Translations under genes and position numbers: made by a program | Notes under the pieces: generated by a model | Database searches by the model: none | What the model saw: only the letters and a program-made list of their open reading frames with translations | Told to the model about the DNA's origin: nothing | Shown here: piece after piece, positions 20,661 to 32,499 of the stretch | Numbering within the stretch: the stretch's first letter is position 1 | How the letters are laid out: each line of letters starts with the position of its first letter | NCBI RefSeq assembly: GCF_963662255.1 | Contig: NW_026912196.1 | Location: forward strand, 942,501 to 1,006,500 | Source of the DNA: Cinclus cinclus | Lineage: Eukaryota; Chordata; Aves; Passeriformes; Cinclidae | DNA: 64,000 bases | Reading direction: 5' to 3'

Positions 20661-21355
20661 TGAAGTACCAAAGGCTGGACAAGAGGCCCTGACTGAGGGC
20701 TGAACACCAGGCCCTGAGCCAAAGGGGATCTCTGGATGAACCTTCCAACCAAATGTTACCTTTGTATCCACATATGACCAAACTATGCACGGACATGAGC
20801 GCTGTGATAGATGTATGCACTCATGAGTGAAAGGTGGATTGACCTTTGTTTATTTAGAAGCCGAACAAGGCCATGAAATCCAACATCTGGCCTTGTTTGG
20901 GGTGTGTTTGGTCAAAGCCAACTCCTTGGGTTCCTCCTTGAGCCCTGGCCAGGCTCTGGGTGTGAGCCAAGAGGAGAATGAAACCACATGTTGCTGCACT
21001 AGAAGTGCTGTCAGTTTGTTTCTTCAGCGCTGTCAGAGCTGGGCCCTCTCTCAGCGGGGCTGGAAGCCTCAGCTGTGGCTGGAGGCACCTGCAGGAATTC
21101 CCAGTGTCCGGGAGTGGCTCTGCAGTCCTTGGCTGTGACAGCTTCCCCCAGCTGATGTGTGCATCTGGGTGATGGTAAAGTCTGGGGGGAACTGCTGATG
21201 GATCTTTCTTAATCACTGCGGGCACTTCTTGGGAGTGAGGACTGGGTGCATTGCTGAGCTTCTCCTTCTGTGATTCTTTGCTGCTTTGAACTTTAGAAAA
21301 TTAAGCAATTCCTTCAGCTGGTGTCTGTGTCTTTGGTGCTGACCTTGCCCACTGG
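20661..21355 (+). repeat. ERV-E 5' LTR
   Basis: Begins TGAAGTACC and ends near the phrase ggtgctgaccttgcccactgg. It pairs with 24736-25385. The diagnostic end sequence is gctgctttgaactttagaaaattaag. Confidence 0.7.
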
Positions 21356-22358
21356 TAAAAGCAAAGTGGCGTAGTCTGGCTGGATCACAACAAAATGTCA
21401 CTTTTAAAATGTAAATGTAAGGAGTCCGTCCCGTTGGAAATTGCTGGATGCGAATCCCTTTCCTAGAGTTGTCTGTCTCAGGAGTGGGCTGAGGTCAGAG
21501 CACTGTGGGAACAGTGGAGCCATGAGTTAAAAGAGGCTGAACCAGTGGGTGTCTTCAAATGCATCCCAAAATTGCATATGGAAAAAGGAAAAGAACTTGT
21601 GGGTTTGGGAGGATGAGGATGGATTTTGTTAAGAGCATATTGGAAACAGCAGCAACAGAAGGAACAATTTGTGTTGGAACACTCCCACATGGAGACACAG
21701 AAAAAGTTTTAATCTTGAGCTTGAATTTCATTGTGCTTGTGATATAATAATGTTACTGTGTTATACATACATATGTGTACGCATATCTTACATGTCATGA
21801 AATAATATTTTTATTTTTATATAAATAATAATAATAATAATATTGTGAAATAATGCTGACAGTACTCATGTGTTAGCTTTGGTTGCTCAGGGATGTAACA
21901 CTGAATACCCTACAGAAAAGCTTTAACAAGGACATCAACGTCACGGCAAACTTTGTGAGACTGTTTATAATGAATACAGGAGGAAGGGATGAAATTGGCT
22001 GCTTTCATGGGGTTTGCTGACCCTGTGATGTGGAATGTGTTTTTTGTTAGTGTGGAAAACACAGTGATTAAGACTGCTGGGTTTTTCATACAGCAGGCTA
22101 TCCACAAGCTGCGGCATTGGTTGGACAGATGAATGTTTGTTAAAAGAGCAGTTGAAAAAATGAGGAGCTGAGAAGCTGTCCCGATGGAGAAGCCAACTCC
22201 CAGATGTGCTCCCTACCCTTAGCAATGGGCCCACTGGGAAATGGAAAGGCCCTGGATGTGCATGGCTGCTCCCGGTTTGCAAATACAACCATGGCCAGTG
22301 AGACTTGGACTTCCTGGGAAATTGTTCTGGGTGCCACGGCCCCTGACAGGGCCCCCCA
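21356..22358 (+). other. ERV-E internal region before dUTPase, unrecognised
   Basis: Where gag would be expected; frames are interrupted and I recognise no domain. Includes an AT-rich stretch with an (ATA)n microsatellite at about 21823-21842, which is shorter and interrupted in the copies in R2 and R2'. Confidence 0.5.
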
Positions 22359-22598
22359 GAGGCTGCAGGGCTGGACTGTGATGCATTGGAATTAATTAGG
22401 ATAAATCAGAAGCAAATGAGAGTTATCAATACGGAAAGAGGAGTTCAGATTCCTCCAGGACACTTTGTTTGGGGAACTGCTCACTGGAGCTTGGCCTTGC
22501 AAAGGGTTCACGTCACAGGAAGAGGAATTGATGCAGATTGTCAAGGAGAAATCAAAGTAATCCTTTTCAGCAATAGTGAACAAGATTGGATGATTTAG
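22359..22598 (+). pseudogene. Retroviral-type dUTPase remnant
   Basis: dUTPases hydrolyse dUTP to dUMP. One continuous frame holds three recognisable motifs: AGLDCDALE (motif 1), [11 protein letters not shown] (motif 2, with the usual Arg-Ser-Ser changed to His-Trp-Ser) and [16 protein letters not shown] (motif 3). Spacing is as in the family. The 3' motifs, including the Gly-rich C-terminal one, were not found. The GEIKV form suggests a retroviral rather than cellular enzyme. Non-functional. Confidence 0.75.
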
Positions 22599-23929
22599 CC
22601 CTGTGGCACAGTAGCACCATTATTGATCTTCCAGCTTTCGAAACATCAGTGAAGGAAGGAGATCCAGCTCAAATCAGCACTGTTTGTGGAGATCAAGGCT
22701 TTGGATGCAGCAGTCCTAATAATGGAGCCAAAGTGTGGGTGGAGAGGCCAAGTGGCCCTCCCGAGCCAGCTGCAGGAGCAGCTCTGGGGAAAGACAAGAC
22801 TGTTGGAATGCTGGAACCTGGCAATATGTCCCTGCAGCCAAGTGCTCTATGTGAGAACAAGTGGATGTTTTGGGATATTGTTTTAGAGATCGTGCCAGAC
22901 CACATCTGCGTGTTTGCCCCAAGGGTCCCGTTTGGAAAATGCTCTGATCCACGGGGCTCCATGTGAAGGCTGATGTGACACTGAGGCACTTCCAGACGAA
23001 TTCCAGCCAGGAGCCTGGGGGTCCCTCAGGGCCTGGGACCCGGCACCTCTCCAGCCAAAGGGGAAAGGACCCCAGCAAGCCTTGTTACCCACAGACAGCG
23101 CGGGAAAGCTGAACAGCAAAGGTCCCTAGGGACATTATTCTGGAATTAAATGGGCACCAGCTGCATGGACAGTGGAATTACTGTTCCTAACCCGGATGAG
23201 ACTGAGGAAAAAGAATGAGTCACCTTGTCACTAAAGTAGTGCTTATGTCTGTAAGTTGTGTCTTGAGAGTCAGCCAGAATCTTTGTTTGCCAGAAACACC
23301 TGTAGAGTTTCATCAGGGATTAGTCCTGAAATTGTTCTGAAAGTGTAAAGATCTTAGTAGCCAAAATACTCTATGTAAGTAATTGCTGGGTATGTCCTCA
23401 ACTAATGTTGGGAGGAATGGGGGTCCCTTGGAGGGCCCACCCTGTGGGGTGGCCAGAGCTCTGTCCATGGGCTCTGACTCCTAACAGAGTCAGTGCAGGG
23501 ACAGTTAAAGAAAACTGTGCTGTGCAAAAAAGGAATACAATGATCAGCTTCACAGGGTTCACTAAGATTTCCCTTCAGTAGAAACTGAACCCTGTTGGAG
23601 TTAGAGGCCCCAGTGTGAAAGGATTTCTGTGCTTTGCCATCACTCCCAATGTCCATAGAACTTGGGGTGCTGGAGCTGGTCAGGGTCAGTGTTAGAGCAC
23701 TGCCAGCTGCAGGGCCACTGTGAAACTGCTGTGGCCCAAAGGCACGGGGGACACAAGAGGAGCACAGGGAGGAGCCCTGGATGCATCAGCAGCCCACAGT
23801 GGGAAATGGGAAATCAGACCTTTGGTACTGGGAATGGGACCTGCTGGATGTGCAGAGACAATGCCTGTAAAGGCTTCCCTCAATGTGTTTGGGTCCTGTT
23901 TTTCAGGCAGTGTTGATGCCTCCCTTGGG
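22599..23929 (+). other. ERV-E internal region between dUTPase and env, unrecognised
   Basis: The first ~350 bases contain a frame with GDQGFGCSSPNN, which might be a protease start, but no aspartic protease triad is visible. No reverse transcriptase or integrase motif was found, so pol appears deleted. Confidence 0.45.
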
Positions 23930-24345
23930 GGTACTTCAGCAACAAGCAGAAGGAAGAGTTTGGCCCGAGAGAACATTTCCCCCCACAGAGTGCCTTTGGT
24001 CTCAGAAAGCCAAAGACTCTGGTTCACCCTGTGCCCCATGAGCACTGCCTCGTCCTATGGAGTTCACATTAATGAGCTACATGGATTATTTGAAGAAGTA
24101 GAAAAGGATACTGTGCAAATATCCAGTAGCACATCCTGTGAGCTCCAACAAACACAAATGGGGCTCTACAGAACCTCATGGCCTTGGATCATCTGCTTGC
24201 TGGGCAAGGAGGAGCCTGGGCTATGACGGGACAGGAATGTTGCACTTCTGTCAGTGATGAGTCTGAAGTGCAGCCATCAGGAATCACCTCAATAGGAAGA
24301 GCAGTAGAAGAGTGGCAGAAAGAAGAAAATTCTTCTTGCTGAGAT
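23930..24345 (+). pseudogene. env: ERV-E env transmembrane-subunit remnant
   Basis: The frame beginning at 24178 reads MALDHLLAGQGG and then ECCTSVSDESE. This matches the region around the disulphide motif CX6CC of retroviral transmembrane subunits, with the first Cys replaced by Trp. A helical ELHGLFEEVEKDT-type segment lies just upstream in another frame. A frame change between the two and a stop at about 24343 show decay. Confidence 0.65.
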
Positions 24346-24735
24346 TGCCTTCATGCCTGCCAAATTGGAGGCTGCTGTGAAATGCATTTGTGGCAGTCAC
24401 TGCAAACATTGCAGTGTGAGCCCTTGGTGTGTAATGATTCCATGTTAGAGTTGTTGTGACACTTTGTGCTGGGAAATGGAGCACTGAGACTTGTCTCAAG
24501 AGAGACACAGTCTCAAGAGAAAGTGGGGATTTGAGAAACAACAGAGAAGAGCAACTAATTAGGCATGTTTTAAAAGAGTTGCAAATTACAGCTCTGAGTA
24601 ATGAACTGTTCTTCAATTAATGCTTAATTGAAGAACAAGAGGTGATGCCTTTGTGCCTCATGCCTAAATCCAAGAATCCATTATTGAAGGAATTGTTATG
24701 GAGGCTGTAGTTCATGCCTTGGTCAAAGCACTGGT
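24346..24735. other. ERV-E 3' internal region with perfect 29-nt inverted repeat
   Basis: No coding sequence recognised. At 24608-24636 is a perfect 13-bp stem (arm gttcttcaattaa) around a 3-base loop. It is conserved without change in all three ERV-E copies, about 100 bp before the 3' LTR. Confidence 0.6.
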
Positions 24736-25385
24736 TGAAGTACCAAGGCCTGAACACCAGGCCCTGAGCCAAAGCTGAATTCTAGATGCACCTTCCAAGC
24801 AAATGTTATATTTTTATCTGCTCATCAATGAGGCATTTTTAGCAATACGATCTCTGTATCTGTGTATTGGTGAAAGAAGGATTTACCTTTCAGCATTTAG
24901 AAATCCAACAAGGTCCCATCTGGCCTTGTTTGGGGGTGTTTGGTCCAAGTGAACTCCCTTGGTTCCTCCTTGAGCCCTGGCCAGGCGTTGGGAGGAACCA
25001 AACAGGAGACTTAAACCCATGTTCCTGCACTAGGAGTGCTGTCAGATTCTCTGTTCAACACCATCAGAGCTGGGCCCTCTCTCAGCAGGGCTGGAAGCCT
25101 CAGCTGTGGCTGGAGGCACCTGCAGGAATTCCCAGTGTCCGGGAGTGGCTCTGCAGTCCTTGGCTGTGACAGCTTCCCCCAGCTGATGTGTGCATCTGGG
25201 TGATGGTAAAGTCTGGGGGGAACTGCTGATGGATCTTTCTTAATCACTGCGGGCACTTCTTGGGAGTGATGTCTGGGTGCATTGCTGAGCTTCTCCTGTT
25301 GTGATTCTTTGCAGTTTTGCGTTATATAAATTACGCAATTCCTTCAGCTGGTGTCTGTGTCTTTGGTGCTGACCCTGGCCACTGG
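24736..25385 (+). repeat. ERV-E 3' LTR
   Basis: Pairs with the 5' LTR at 20661-21355. Diagnostic sequence near its end is gcgttatataaattacgc, which is the part retained in the R1 solo LTR. Confidence 0.7.
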
Positions 25386-25413
25386 TGAAACTGAGTCCCA
25401 TCGTGCCTAGGAG

Positions 25414-25482
25414 TTACCTGGGAAGACAAACGCCACCACTGCAAATGTCCCCTGGTTTCTGCCTTCTTCCCCCCACTTTATA
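25414..25482 (-). promoter_or_regulatory. Candidate TATA promoter (arm R1')
   Basis: Inverted copy of the element at 11767-11835. TATAAAG occupies 25476-25482 on the minus strand, and the donor-like sequence is near 25420. It points toward the PIM gene from the opposite side. Confidence 0.3.
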
Positions 25483-25734
25483 CGCTGAGCATGATGTCCC
25501 ATGGTCCGGGATCTCCCCCGGGTCAGTTGGGGTCACCTGTCCTGGCTGTGTCCCCTCCCAAGCTCCCCTGCACCCCCAGCCCCTCCCCAGCGTGGCTGGA
25601 CGAGGGGCAGGAAAGGCCTTGGCTCTGTGCAAGCTCAGCAAGAGCAAAACCATCTGTGTGTGATGGAGCCTGTGCTCAGCACCCGACCCCAGCAGTGTCT
25701 AGGTGCCAGCGTCCGTGGCATCAGGCCCTACAAG

Positions 25735-26320
25735 GGGTTTCCATGGCAAGTGCCATGCCAGGTGACCCAGGTGTCCTGTCCCAGTGAGGCTTGCCATGGA
25801 AACAGTGCCCAGCTGACCTTTCTGTCTGGCTGAGCTGGCCTTTGGCCCTGGCCCTGGGGTTTGCTGCTGGTCCCGCTGCGCCTGCCCAGCCAGCGCGGCA
25901 CAGGGCAGGTGGCCATGGCACAAGCCCCCAGCGAGGGATCCCCTCTGGCTCTGGGCAGTGACAGCAGCCCTGAGCAAGGGGCCCAGGGCAGGTTTCCATG
26001 ACAAGCAGCCATCACAATGGCTCCAGGCGTTGGCTGCCGTGGCACCAAACTGAGGAAGGGGTCTCTGTGGCTGTTGCCATGGCACCTGACTGCATCAATG
26101 AGTGTCAGTGCAGTTCAAGCTGGACCAGCCCCGGCACCGCTTTGTCCTCAGGCTTGCCATGGCAGCTGAGGACACAACAGGTCTGCATGCAAGTGCCCAT
26201 GGAACCTGACTGCACAAATGGCTCCTTGGGGTGGTTTCCAAGGCAACTTGAACTGATGAGGGTTGCCCTGGCACCCAAACCCACTAGTGGGGGTCAGTGC
26301 AGTGTCCCTGGCAACAGTCC
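25735..26320 (-). promoter_or_regulatory. X-box-like cluster (arm R1')
   Basis: Inverted copy of the cluster at 10930-11515, with the same GTTGCCATGGCAAC-type sites preserved, e.g. GTTGCCATGGCAC at about 26075. Confidence 0.5.
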
Positions 26321-27823
26321 CTTGCAATGGCCCAGGGCACCTTGGGATGCTAATCCACCCTCACAGCTGGGCAGGGCAGCTCTGGAATGGTCTTGGTGCT
26401 GCCTGGGGCTTGGCACACACTTGAGGAGGGTGTCTGTTTTCAGTGGGGAACTTTTCGTTGTTTGGAGCAATCAAAACTGTTGTAGGTTGGTGTAGAAAAA
26501 AAAAAAAAGAGGAAAACCCTTCTTAGGGTGTGTGCAGCCAGTTCTCCAAGCAAAGCAGGGGTGTCAGCTGAGTCAGGACAGACAGGATTTGGTTGGGGAA
26601 TGTGCAGCAAAGTTGTCCACACCCACCGGGTCAAACCTCAAGGCACAGCTTCTCTGAGCAGGCCAGACCTCCTTAGGAGAGACCCTGGAGCAATATCCAT
26701 CACACAATGCTACAATCTCAGGGCCTGAGAGGTGACTGCAGATACCTCTCCAGGAGTACAAGTCAGAAAAAAGAATGCAAAGGGTCTGGAGGCATTAATG
26801 GGTCCCACTGAGGTCCAGCTGCAGCACAGGCTGCTCATGGGCTCCTTGCAGGAGGGAATTGGAGGCCAGGATTGCACAAAATCCTCACAGAGACTCAGTG
26901 TGGGAAGGAAAATGCAAAGTACCCTAAAATACCTTGGTTATCTCAAAGCATTAATGAGCGCCCCCCCAGTGTCAATACAGAGCAATCAAGGGACTCCTTA
27001 AAGTAGATAATTGCAGGTCAAGATTGCACAAACCTCTCCTGGAGTCGGTATCAAAATGGAAACACCTAGTACTTGAAAAATCTGAAGTACCCTGAAGCAT
27101 TAATGAGCCCCACTGAGTGTTGGTAATGACTAAGAATCTCAAGGGACTCATTAGAGCAGATAATTGAAGACCAGGATTGTAGGAAGCTCTGAGAGACTCC
27201 AAGGCAAGAGCAAAGGCCAAGGTCCTTTAAAAAACCTGCAGTCCCTGGAAGCATTCAGGAGCCCCCCAGGGCCATTCCTGACCAAGGCTCCCCAGGGACT
27301 GGTGCCAGCAGATCCCTGAGGCCACCGGGGTGTGGGGCAGGGGAGGATGCTGAGGGCAGGACAAGGGGGTGACAGTGCCCAGCCTTGCTGGGGCTGTGCC
27401 AGGAGGCCCCAGTGGCTCAGGACAAGGTGTCTCCTCCCAGCCCTTGGTGGCACAGACGCTGCTGTGCCCCAGGGCACCAAGACTTGGCTTCTCCTGGGCA
27501 CTGCCAGCCCTGCCAGGGCCCTTGGCCATGTCCAGCACAGCTTGTCCTGCACTGTCCCACAGCTGCTGCTGTGCCCCTGCAGGCTGCACACTCCCATCTC
27601 GCTGCCCCCCTGGCTCTGCCCTGCCACTGCCCACCCTGCCCTGACTTCTGCCCAGGCTGTCTCTGCAACCCCCAACCAATGGGCTGGGGATGGGCAAGTG
27701 TTCCTTAGGGCACAGGGAGGGGACAGCTTGGCTGGGGTGACCCAAGGGCTCTCCCATTGCATGCGATGTCAAGGGCAGCAATAAACTGAGGGCAAGGAAG
27801 GGCGTCAGATGGTCTCTGAATTT
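26321..27823 (-). repeat. A block (arm R1')
   Basis: Contains the degenerate tandem repeat with gcattaatg/gcattcagg marks at 26792, 26948, 27097 and 27251 (spacing 156, 149, 154). The GC-rich part is 27330-27784. A TAA created by an A-run at about 27227 shortens the long minus frame here, showing that the frame is not constrained. Confidence 0.8.
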
Positions 27824-28640
27824 GTAGTGATCTTACACTCCTCCCTGATCTGGACATCCCACATTGCTTCTTTTGTGAAGCAGAGGTGCGCTTCTCCTAC
27901 TGGGAAACTTTGGTATGCTGATGGAGCCCACCCTTTTTTCTAAATTGGTGGCTACCCAGTAACTTTTCCCATAGTAGTGCAAGTTTCTAAGTTGTGCTTA
28001 TTATAGCAGGCCGAATAGATATGTGTGTGGAAGGCAAGGGTGGATACCGTGTGTCCACTGTACCGGATTGTCTGGTAAGGCTTGGAACAAGCATCAGCTC
28101 TGTTTCCTTTTATCATGATGAGCAATAGGATGACTCTCAGGACTATGTTCATCCCTCTGCCTCCCTCAAGGCCTACGGGGTTGCTGCCAGTAGCCGAGGT
28201 TTGTTTCATCTTCTCCTTCTCGGCAGCAGGGACTATGTCCTGGGGTGTCCCACTTTGTCCTTTTCTTCTGGTGTTGTTTCTTACTTTTGTTCCAACTTTT
28301 AGCTTTATCCCCAGGACCAGGTACAGCAGTAAGAGCACGGTATACACAACCCTTTCTGGCACTCTTTTGCCAAAACCTTTGCTTTGGCTTTTGTTTTTTG
28401 TTTTGGCTTTTTTTTTTTTTGTTTGCTTTGTCCCATTCTCAAATAACGCCCACCAATTGTGATCATTAATTTCGATTTCTCCTTGTGCTGATAGGGTATT
28501 AAGTACCTTAATAGTTTCCTTCTATTCATTTCTTCTACATTGGATACGTGATGCGAATGGGAGGTACCCACCATAGGAATGACTCCACCACAACTCGGTA
28601 CAATATGGACACCTTTTCTTGATGAACGGGCTACAATCAC
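27824..28640 (-). pseudogene. env: ERV-S env 5' fragment, copy 2
   Basis: 136-codon frame at 27952-28362 with the hydrophobic signal-like run, differing from copy 1 by one residue (Val for Ala after KLK). Truncated by the A block. Confidence 0.65.
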
Positions 28641-28778
28641 ACCCAGGTTCAGGACAGGTGACTTTCAGTCCTGACTGGGAGGCCTTTGAGAAGAATTGAT
28701 CTGGTATCCACAGCAAGTCCTCCGAATTCGCACTTTGAGGTCTCTGGGCTCGGATGTCACGGTCCAACCTGTCTTGGC

Positions 28779-30415
28779 TTAATCGTATGTATGGCAAATC
28801 CTAGAGGTATGGTTTGAGCTAAAATTCTCTTCTTCCTTAATTCTCGCAAGTCTTTGTTGATTGTCATTATGTAGTTTTGAAGAGAAGGGTCCTGAACTAA
28901 GCCGGATCAAGGCGTACTCCTTTAGGGTAAGGCATACCATCCAGCATTTCATATGGTGAAATCCCTGTTTTCGAATTTGGCGTTGCCGTGTATTAGACAG
29001 GGCCAGTGGGAGGCACTTTGTCCATGGCATTTTAGTCTCAATCATTAATTTTGACAGCTGCTGTTCTAAAGGTTGATTCATCATTTCAACTCTCCCAGAA
29101 CTCTGAGGGTGCCAGGGTGTATGATACTCCCAGCTGATGCCTAGTGCCGAGGTCAGTAACTTCAGCACTTCCGATGTAAAGTGTGTCCCTGGTCTGAGTC
29201 TATTGCTCGGACCAGCCCATACCTTGGTATTATGTGTTCTGTCAATATTCTGGCTACCACTTGTGATGTGTCTCCAGCTGCAGGGTATGCCTCTACCCAG
29301 TGGCTTAATTGGTTTACTATTACTAGTAAATATGTCTATCTTCCTATTTTTGGTGATTCTGTAAAATCTATTTGTATTCTTTCAAAGGGTCTGTAAGCAG
29401 TTTTCCATCCTCCTGACGGACCTTGTTGCATACCTTTTTTTATGAATTTTCTGACAAGTTAAACAACCTTGTCCTTGCACTACTCTCGAAGATCTGTCTA
29501 TAAACAATTTTTCTCCATCCTTAAGTTTAACGTCTTCCAAGTCAGGTCTAGTTTTTCTTTGTAATTCTATAATGTCCACACAATTATATTTTAAGTTTTC
29601 TCCTGGTTCCCCATATAGGAATTGTGCAGGACTTTGAGCAGTTGTTGCTTTTAGCTCTAAATTTGGGGAAGTAATTAGAATAGCTTCATATTTTAATATT
29701 TAGGCATCGGTTAGCCATTTCTCAGCTTTTTGATTCAGAATTCCCCTGACATGATGAGGGGAGTGTACCATTAGGGGTGCCCCAGAGGTGACTTTTTGGG
29801 CTTCCTCAGTTAAAAGTGCTGTGGCCACTAGGGCTTGTAGACATGAGGGCCAGCCCCAACTGACAGGGTCTAGCAGTTTAGAATAATATCCCACTGGCCT
29901 TTGACTGCTTGCCCATTCCTGAGTGAGTACCCCATATGCTGTTTGATCAGAGGTGTTTACAAATAACTGAAATGGTCTCTCCAAATCCGGGAGACTTAGT
30001 ACAGGGGCTTGAATTGAATCATGTTTGACTTTTTAAAAACTTTTGTCATTCACCTTTGTCCATTTTCTTAATAAATTATTTTCTGCCTCTGGCAGTAACA
30101 GTAGATTTGTAATTCAATTCTGCTCTGGGTCTCAATTTGCATATATTTAATAATAAGGACTCAAAATGGTTCACTTTTTGCTCCCATCACAAGTGCTGTT
30201 TCTCTACTAGGTTTGCACGTTTTTGGTAGGTGTTTAATTGTGGATATTTTTTTTTGGCTCTTGTATCTACTAAAAGTTCCACCTCCTCTCCATGGGGACC
30301 GATTTTTTAAAAATTATTTTTTCAAGGGCTCTTTCGATGGTATAGTCCCCAATACATACAGCCCTTGACACCCTTATTCGTTCTTTTGGAACATTTTTTC
30401 ATCCCGTATCGTCTC
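28779..30415 (-). pseudogene. pol: ERV-S pro-pol remnant, copy 2
   Basis: Integrase core frame at 28779-29168, RNase H/zinc-binding piece at 29382-29579, RT connection piece at 29700-29984, protease LLVDTRA near 30254-30274. Same polymerase deletion and stops as copy 1. Confidence 0.85.
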
Positions 30416-31086
30416 TTTACAATTTTTTTTTTTTTTTACTATGACCTTTCTTGTTACAGTAAAAGCAGGTTCGACTTAGTGAATTATTTCCTGCCTCATT
30501 TCCTTGTTTCCGTGGGGGTTTTCGTGTTTTCCCTCCCCCTTTCTTCCCTGGTGAGTAGGATACTTAATGTAGATTGTAATTCCATCCAAGTACACAGACT
30601 TGGTCCGAGGAATTGATTTAGTGTCTCAGATACCCCTATAGGATCTTCCAATAGTTTTCCCATCTCTTTTTCTAAGTTTCTTACCTCCCCTGTGTTCAAG
30701 GGAACATTTACAAATCCAGTTAATTCAGTCTGTTGTCCCGCTAATGGGACTTCCCTCAGGGGGTAAAGGGGAGCCTTTGTGTCATTATCTCCCTCCTCTC
30801 TGCTGATCCTATCGCTCCTGGTATTTCTTTGACTCCAGGGAGTCCTTTGAGCTATTGGAGTACCAGAAGGGGAGGGAGCAGAGACATTGGGGGGGGGAGG
30901 GGGGGATCTCCTGTATTTTTTTGTATTATATGGAGGTGGGAGATTATCAAGGGATTCCCAGGTAACCTTTTTTGTTATCCTCATCCTCTTTTTCCTTGAC
31001 CGTACATCCCGAGAATGGTTTATGCTGTTCTGTCCACAGAGCAGCACAGTCACATTCCTCTCTGTTAAATGGTTCTTTACAAGCAT
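30416..31086 (-). pseudogene. gag: ERV-S gag remnant, copy 2 (longer open frame)
   Basis: A single 196-codon frame at 30496-31086 joins what are two overlapping frames in copy 1, because the C-run near 30890-30906 has a different length. It holds the PPPY motif and capsid-like segment. It is still truncated and zinc-knuckle-defective. Confidence 0.8.
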
Positions 31087-31919
31087 CCTAAGTGTTTAAT
31101 GCCCCACAACTCCATTTTTTTCTTTACTTTTTCTTTTGTATAATTCCCTTGTGTCCCAACGTCATTCCCAAAGTGCTGCCCGGTGGTATTTCTGGCAACC
31201 TACTGGCCTTCTTTTTTCTTTTTTTTTTTATTTTTTTTATTTTGTTTTTAAGAACTTTGAACCCTTCGTGGGTTGTTTGGACTTAAAACCTTCCTCTTTC
31301 TTTGTCCTATTTTTACCTCAAAGGACTATCTTGAGGTATTTGTGCTTCCTCTTGTATTCCACCTGGATCCTGCCTCTCCTTGGGTCAGGATGGGAAGGAA
31401 TTCTGCCTCTACCTGGGCTTGGGATGGGAAAAAGCAGCTTTTTCCCTCTTCCCCCGTGACTCCTGTGTTGCTCTCCATTCTTTCCCCCCCCCAAGTCCCT
31501 CCCCCCAAGTCCCACCTCTGCCTGGGTTGGGATGGGAAAAGAACCTGGCCTCTACCTGGGTTAGGATGGGAAAAAGCAGCACTCGCTTCGTCCCTTCACC
31601 GGCCGGGCCCCTGGCGGGAAACCAGAACCGCGGACAGAAGGACTCCACACTCGGTTCGTGGAAAAATCCACGTTTCGTTCAGCAAGCACACAGTCACCTC
31701 CACCAAACCAGACAGTCACTTACGGCTTCGACGCTCCTGTCTGGGTCTGCGTGCACAAGAATGACAGGTGATTTTGCCGTGGTCTTCCGGGGAGTTTTTT
31801 TCCTTGCTCAGTCTATATCGTGAGGTACGTCCATGGGTCCTGAGAACCACTGAGGAACCGGGGCCGTGGGAGCGGGGCGCCTCCCTGAAATTGCAGTGCC
31901 TCTCAAGGCTCCAAGGATG
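31087..31919 (-). other. ERV-S leader, copy 2
   Basis: Inverted copy of 5333-6165; the A/T homopolymer near 31220-31245 is interrupted differently. Confidence 0.5.
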
Positions 31920-31937
31920 TCCCAGGTTTCAGCACCA
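31920..31937 (-). other. Primer-binding site, tRNA-Phe type, copy 2
   Basis: Same 18 bases as at 5315-5332, including both CpG-decay changes. Confidence 0.75.
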
Positions 31938-32499
31938 AATTATTATAAATGAGAAACAAAGTCTCAATATTTAGCAAAATTTAGATTGCTTTATTTGGTA
32001 TAGATGGAGCAAGCAGCGCTGGGGAACGTGAGGGGTCAGCGCCCACTCCACGCTCCGTCGAACGTTGGTTGGCAGCTCCTTTTTATAGGATGGTTCTCCT
32101 TGTAGTCTCGGGACAGTTTGCCAAGCAGCCATGTGGTCTTGGTAGATAAGGAACAGTAGACATGGGGGTCTTGTCTTAACAGCTGAGTTGCAATTGATTA
32201 CACCAAGGCAGGAAATCTGGTAGTGCAAAATCTTTTAGGCTGCAATTGATTATACAAATGCAGGAAATCTGATTTTGCAATATCTTTCAGGCCGTGGGAA
32301 ACCCCCGTTTTACAAACTGGTATCAGATACAATTTAATAAAAAATCATAATATTCATAATAGGGGGATTTAAACAAAATTATTTAATCATATGTATTTTC
32401 TCTGTCTAATGTCCATGCTTCATTTCAGACCTGAGTATTCTGGTTTATACAAACCCAGCTACTTTTATGATTGACACGAATCTTTTATCAATTATCACA
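31938..32499 (-). repeat. ERV-S 5' LTR, copy 2
   Basis: Inverted copy of 4752-5314, with TATA-like and aataaa elements retained. Confidence 0.6.

Larger units (their letters stand above)
20661..25385 (+). mobile_element. ERV-E: degraded provirus with two LTRs, dUTPase and env TM remnants
   Basis: Two direct repeats of about 650-695 bp (20661-21355 and 24736-25385) flank 3.4 kb. That interval contains, in order on the plus strand, a retroviral-type dUTPase remnant and an env transmembrane remnant. This order (LTR, dUTPase before env, LTR) fits a betaretrovirus-like class II element, but gag and pol are unrecognisable, so class is uncertain. The middle ~300 bp of the two LTRs is nearly identical while their outer parts differ clearly, which suggests gene conversion between LTRs. 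No target-site duplication was found. Confidence 0.8.
19383..27823 (-). repeat. Palindrome arm R1' (complete form, inverted)
   Basis: Right arm of palindrome 1: reverse complement of R1 plus the 4.0-kb ERV-E body. It is also a direct copy of 50291-58733 (offset about 30910) and the reverse complement of R2. Order: D block, CR1 end, ERV-E provirus, TATA element, X-box-like cluster, A block. Differences from the other copies are scattered single bases and repeat-length changes. Confidence 0.9.
27824..32499 (-). mobile_element. ERV-S copy 2 (truncated class I ERV)
   Basis: Same element as 4752-9427: env truncated at the A-block junction at 27824, single LTR at the other end. Breaks in pol are shared with copy 1, so they predate duplication. 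The gag frame is longer than in copy 1. Confidence 0.85.

Noticed and set aside
22586..22966. 126-codon frame after the dUTPase as a protease
   Set aside because: Has a GFG-containing start that could fit, but no aspartic protease triad, so not called.
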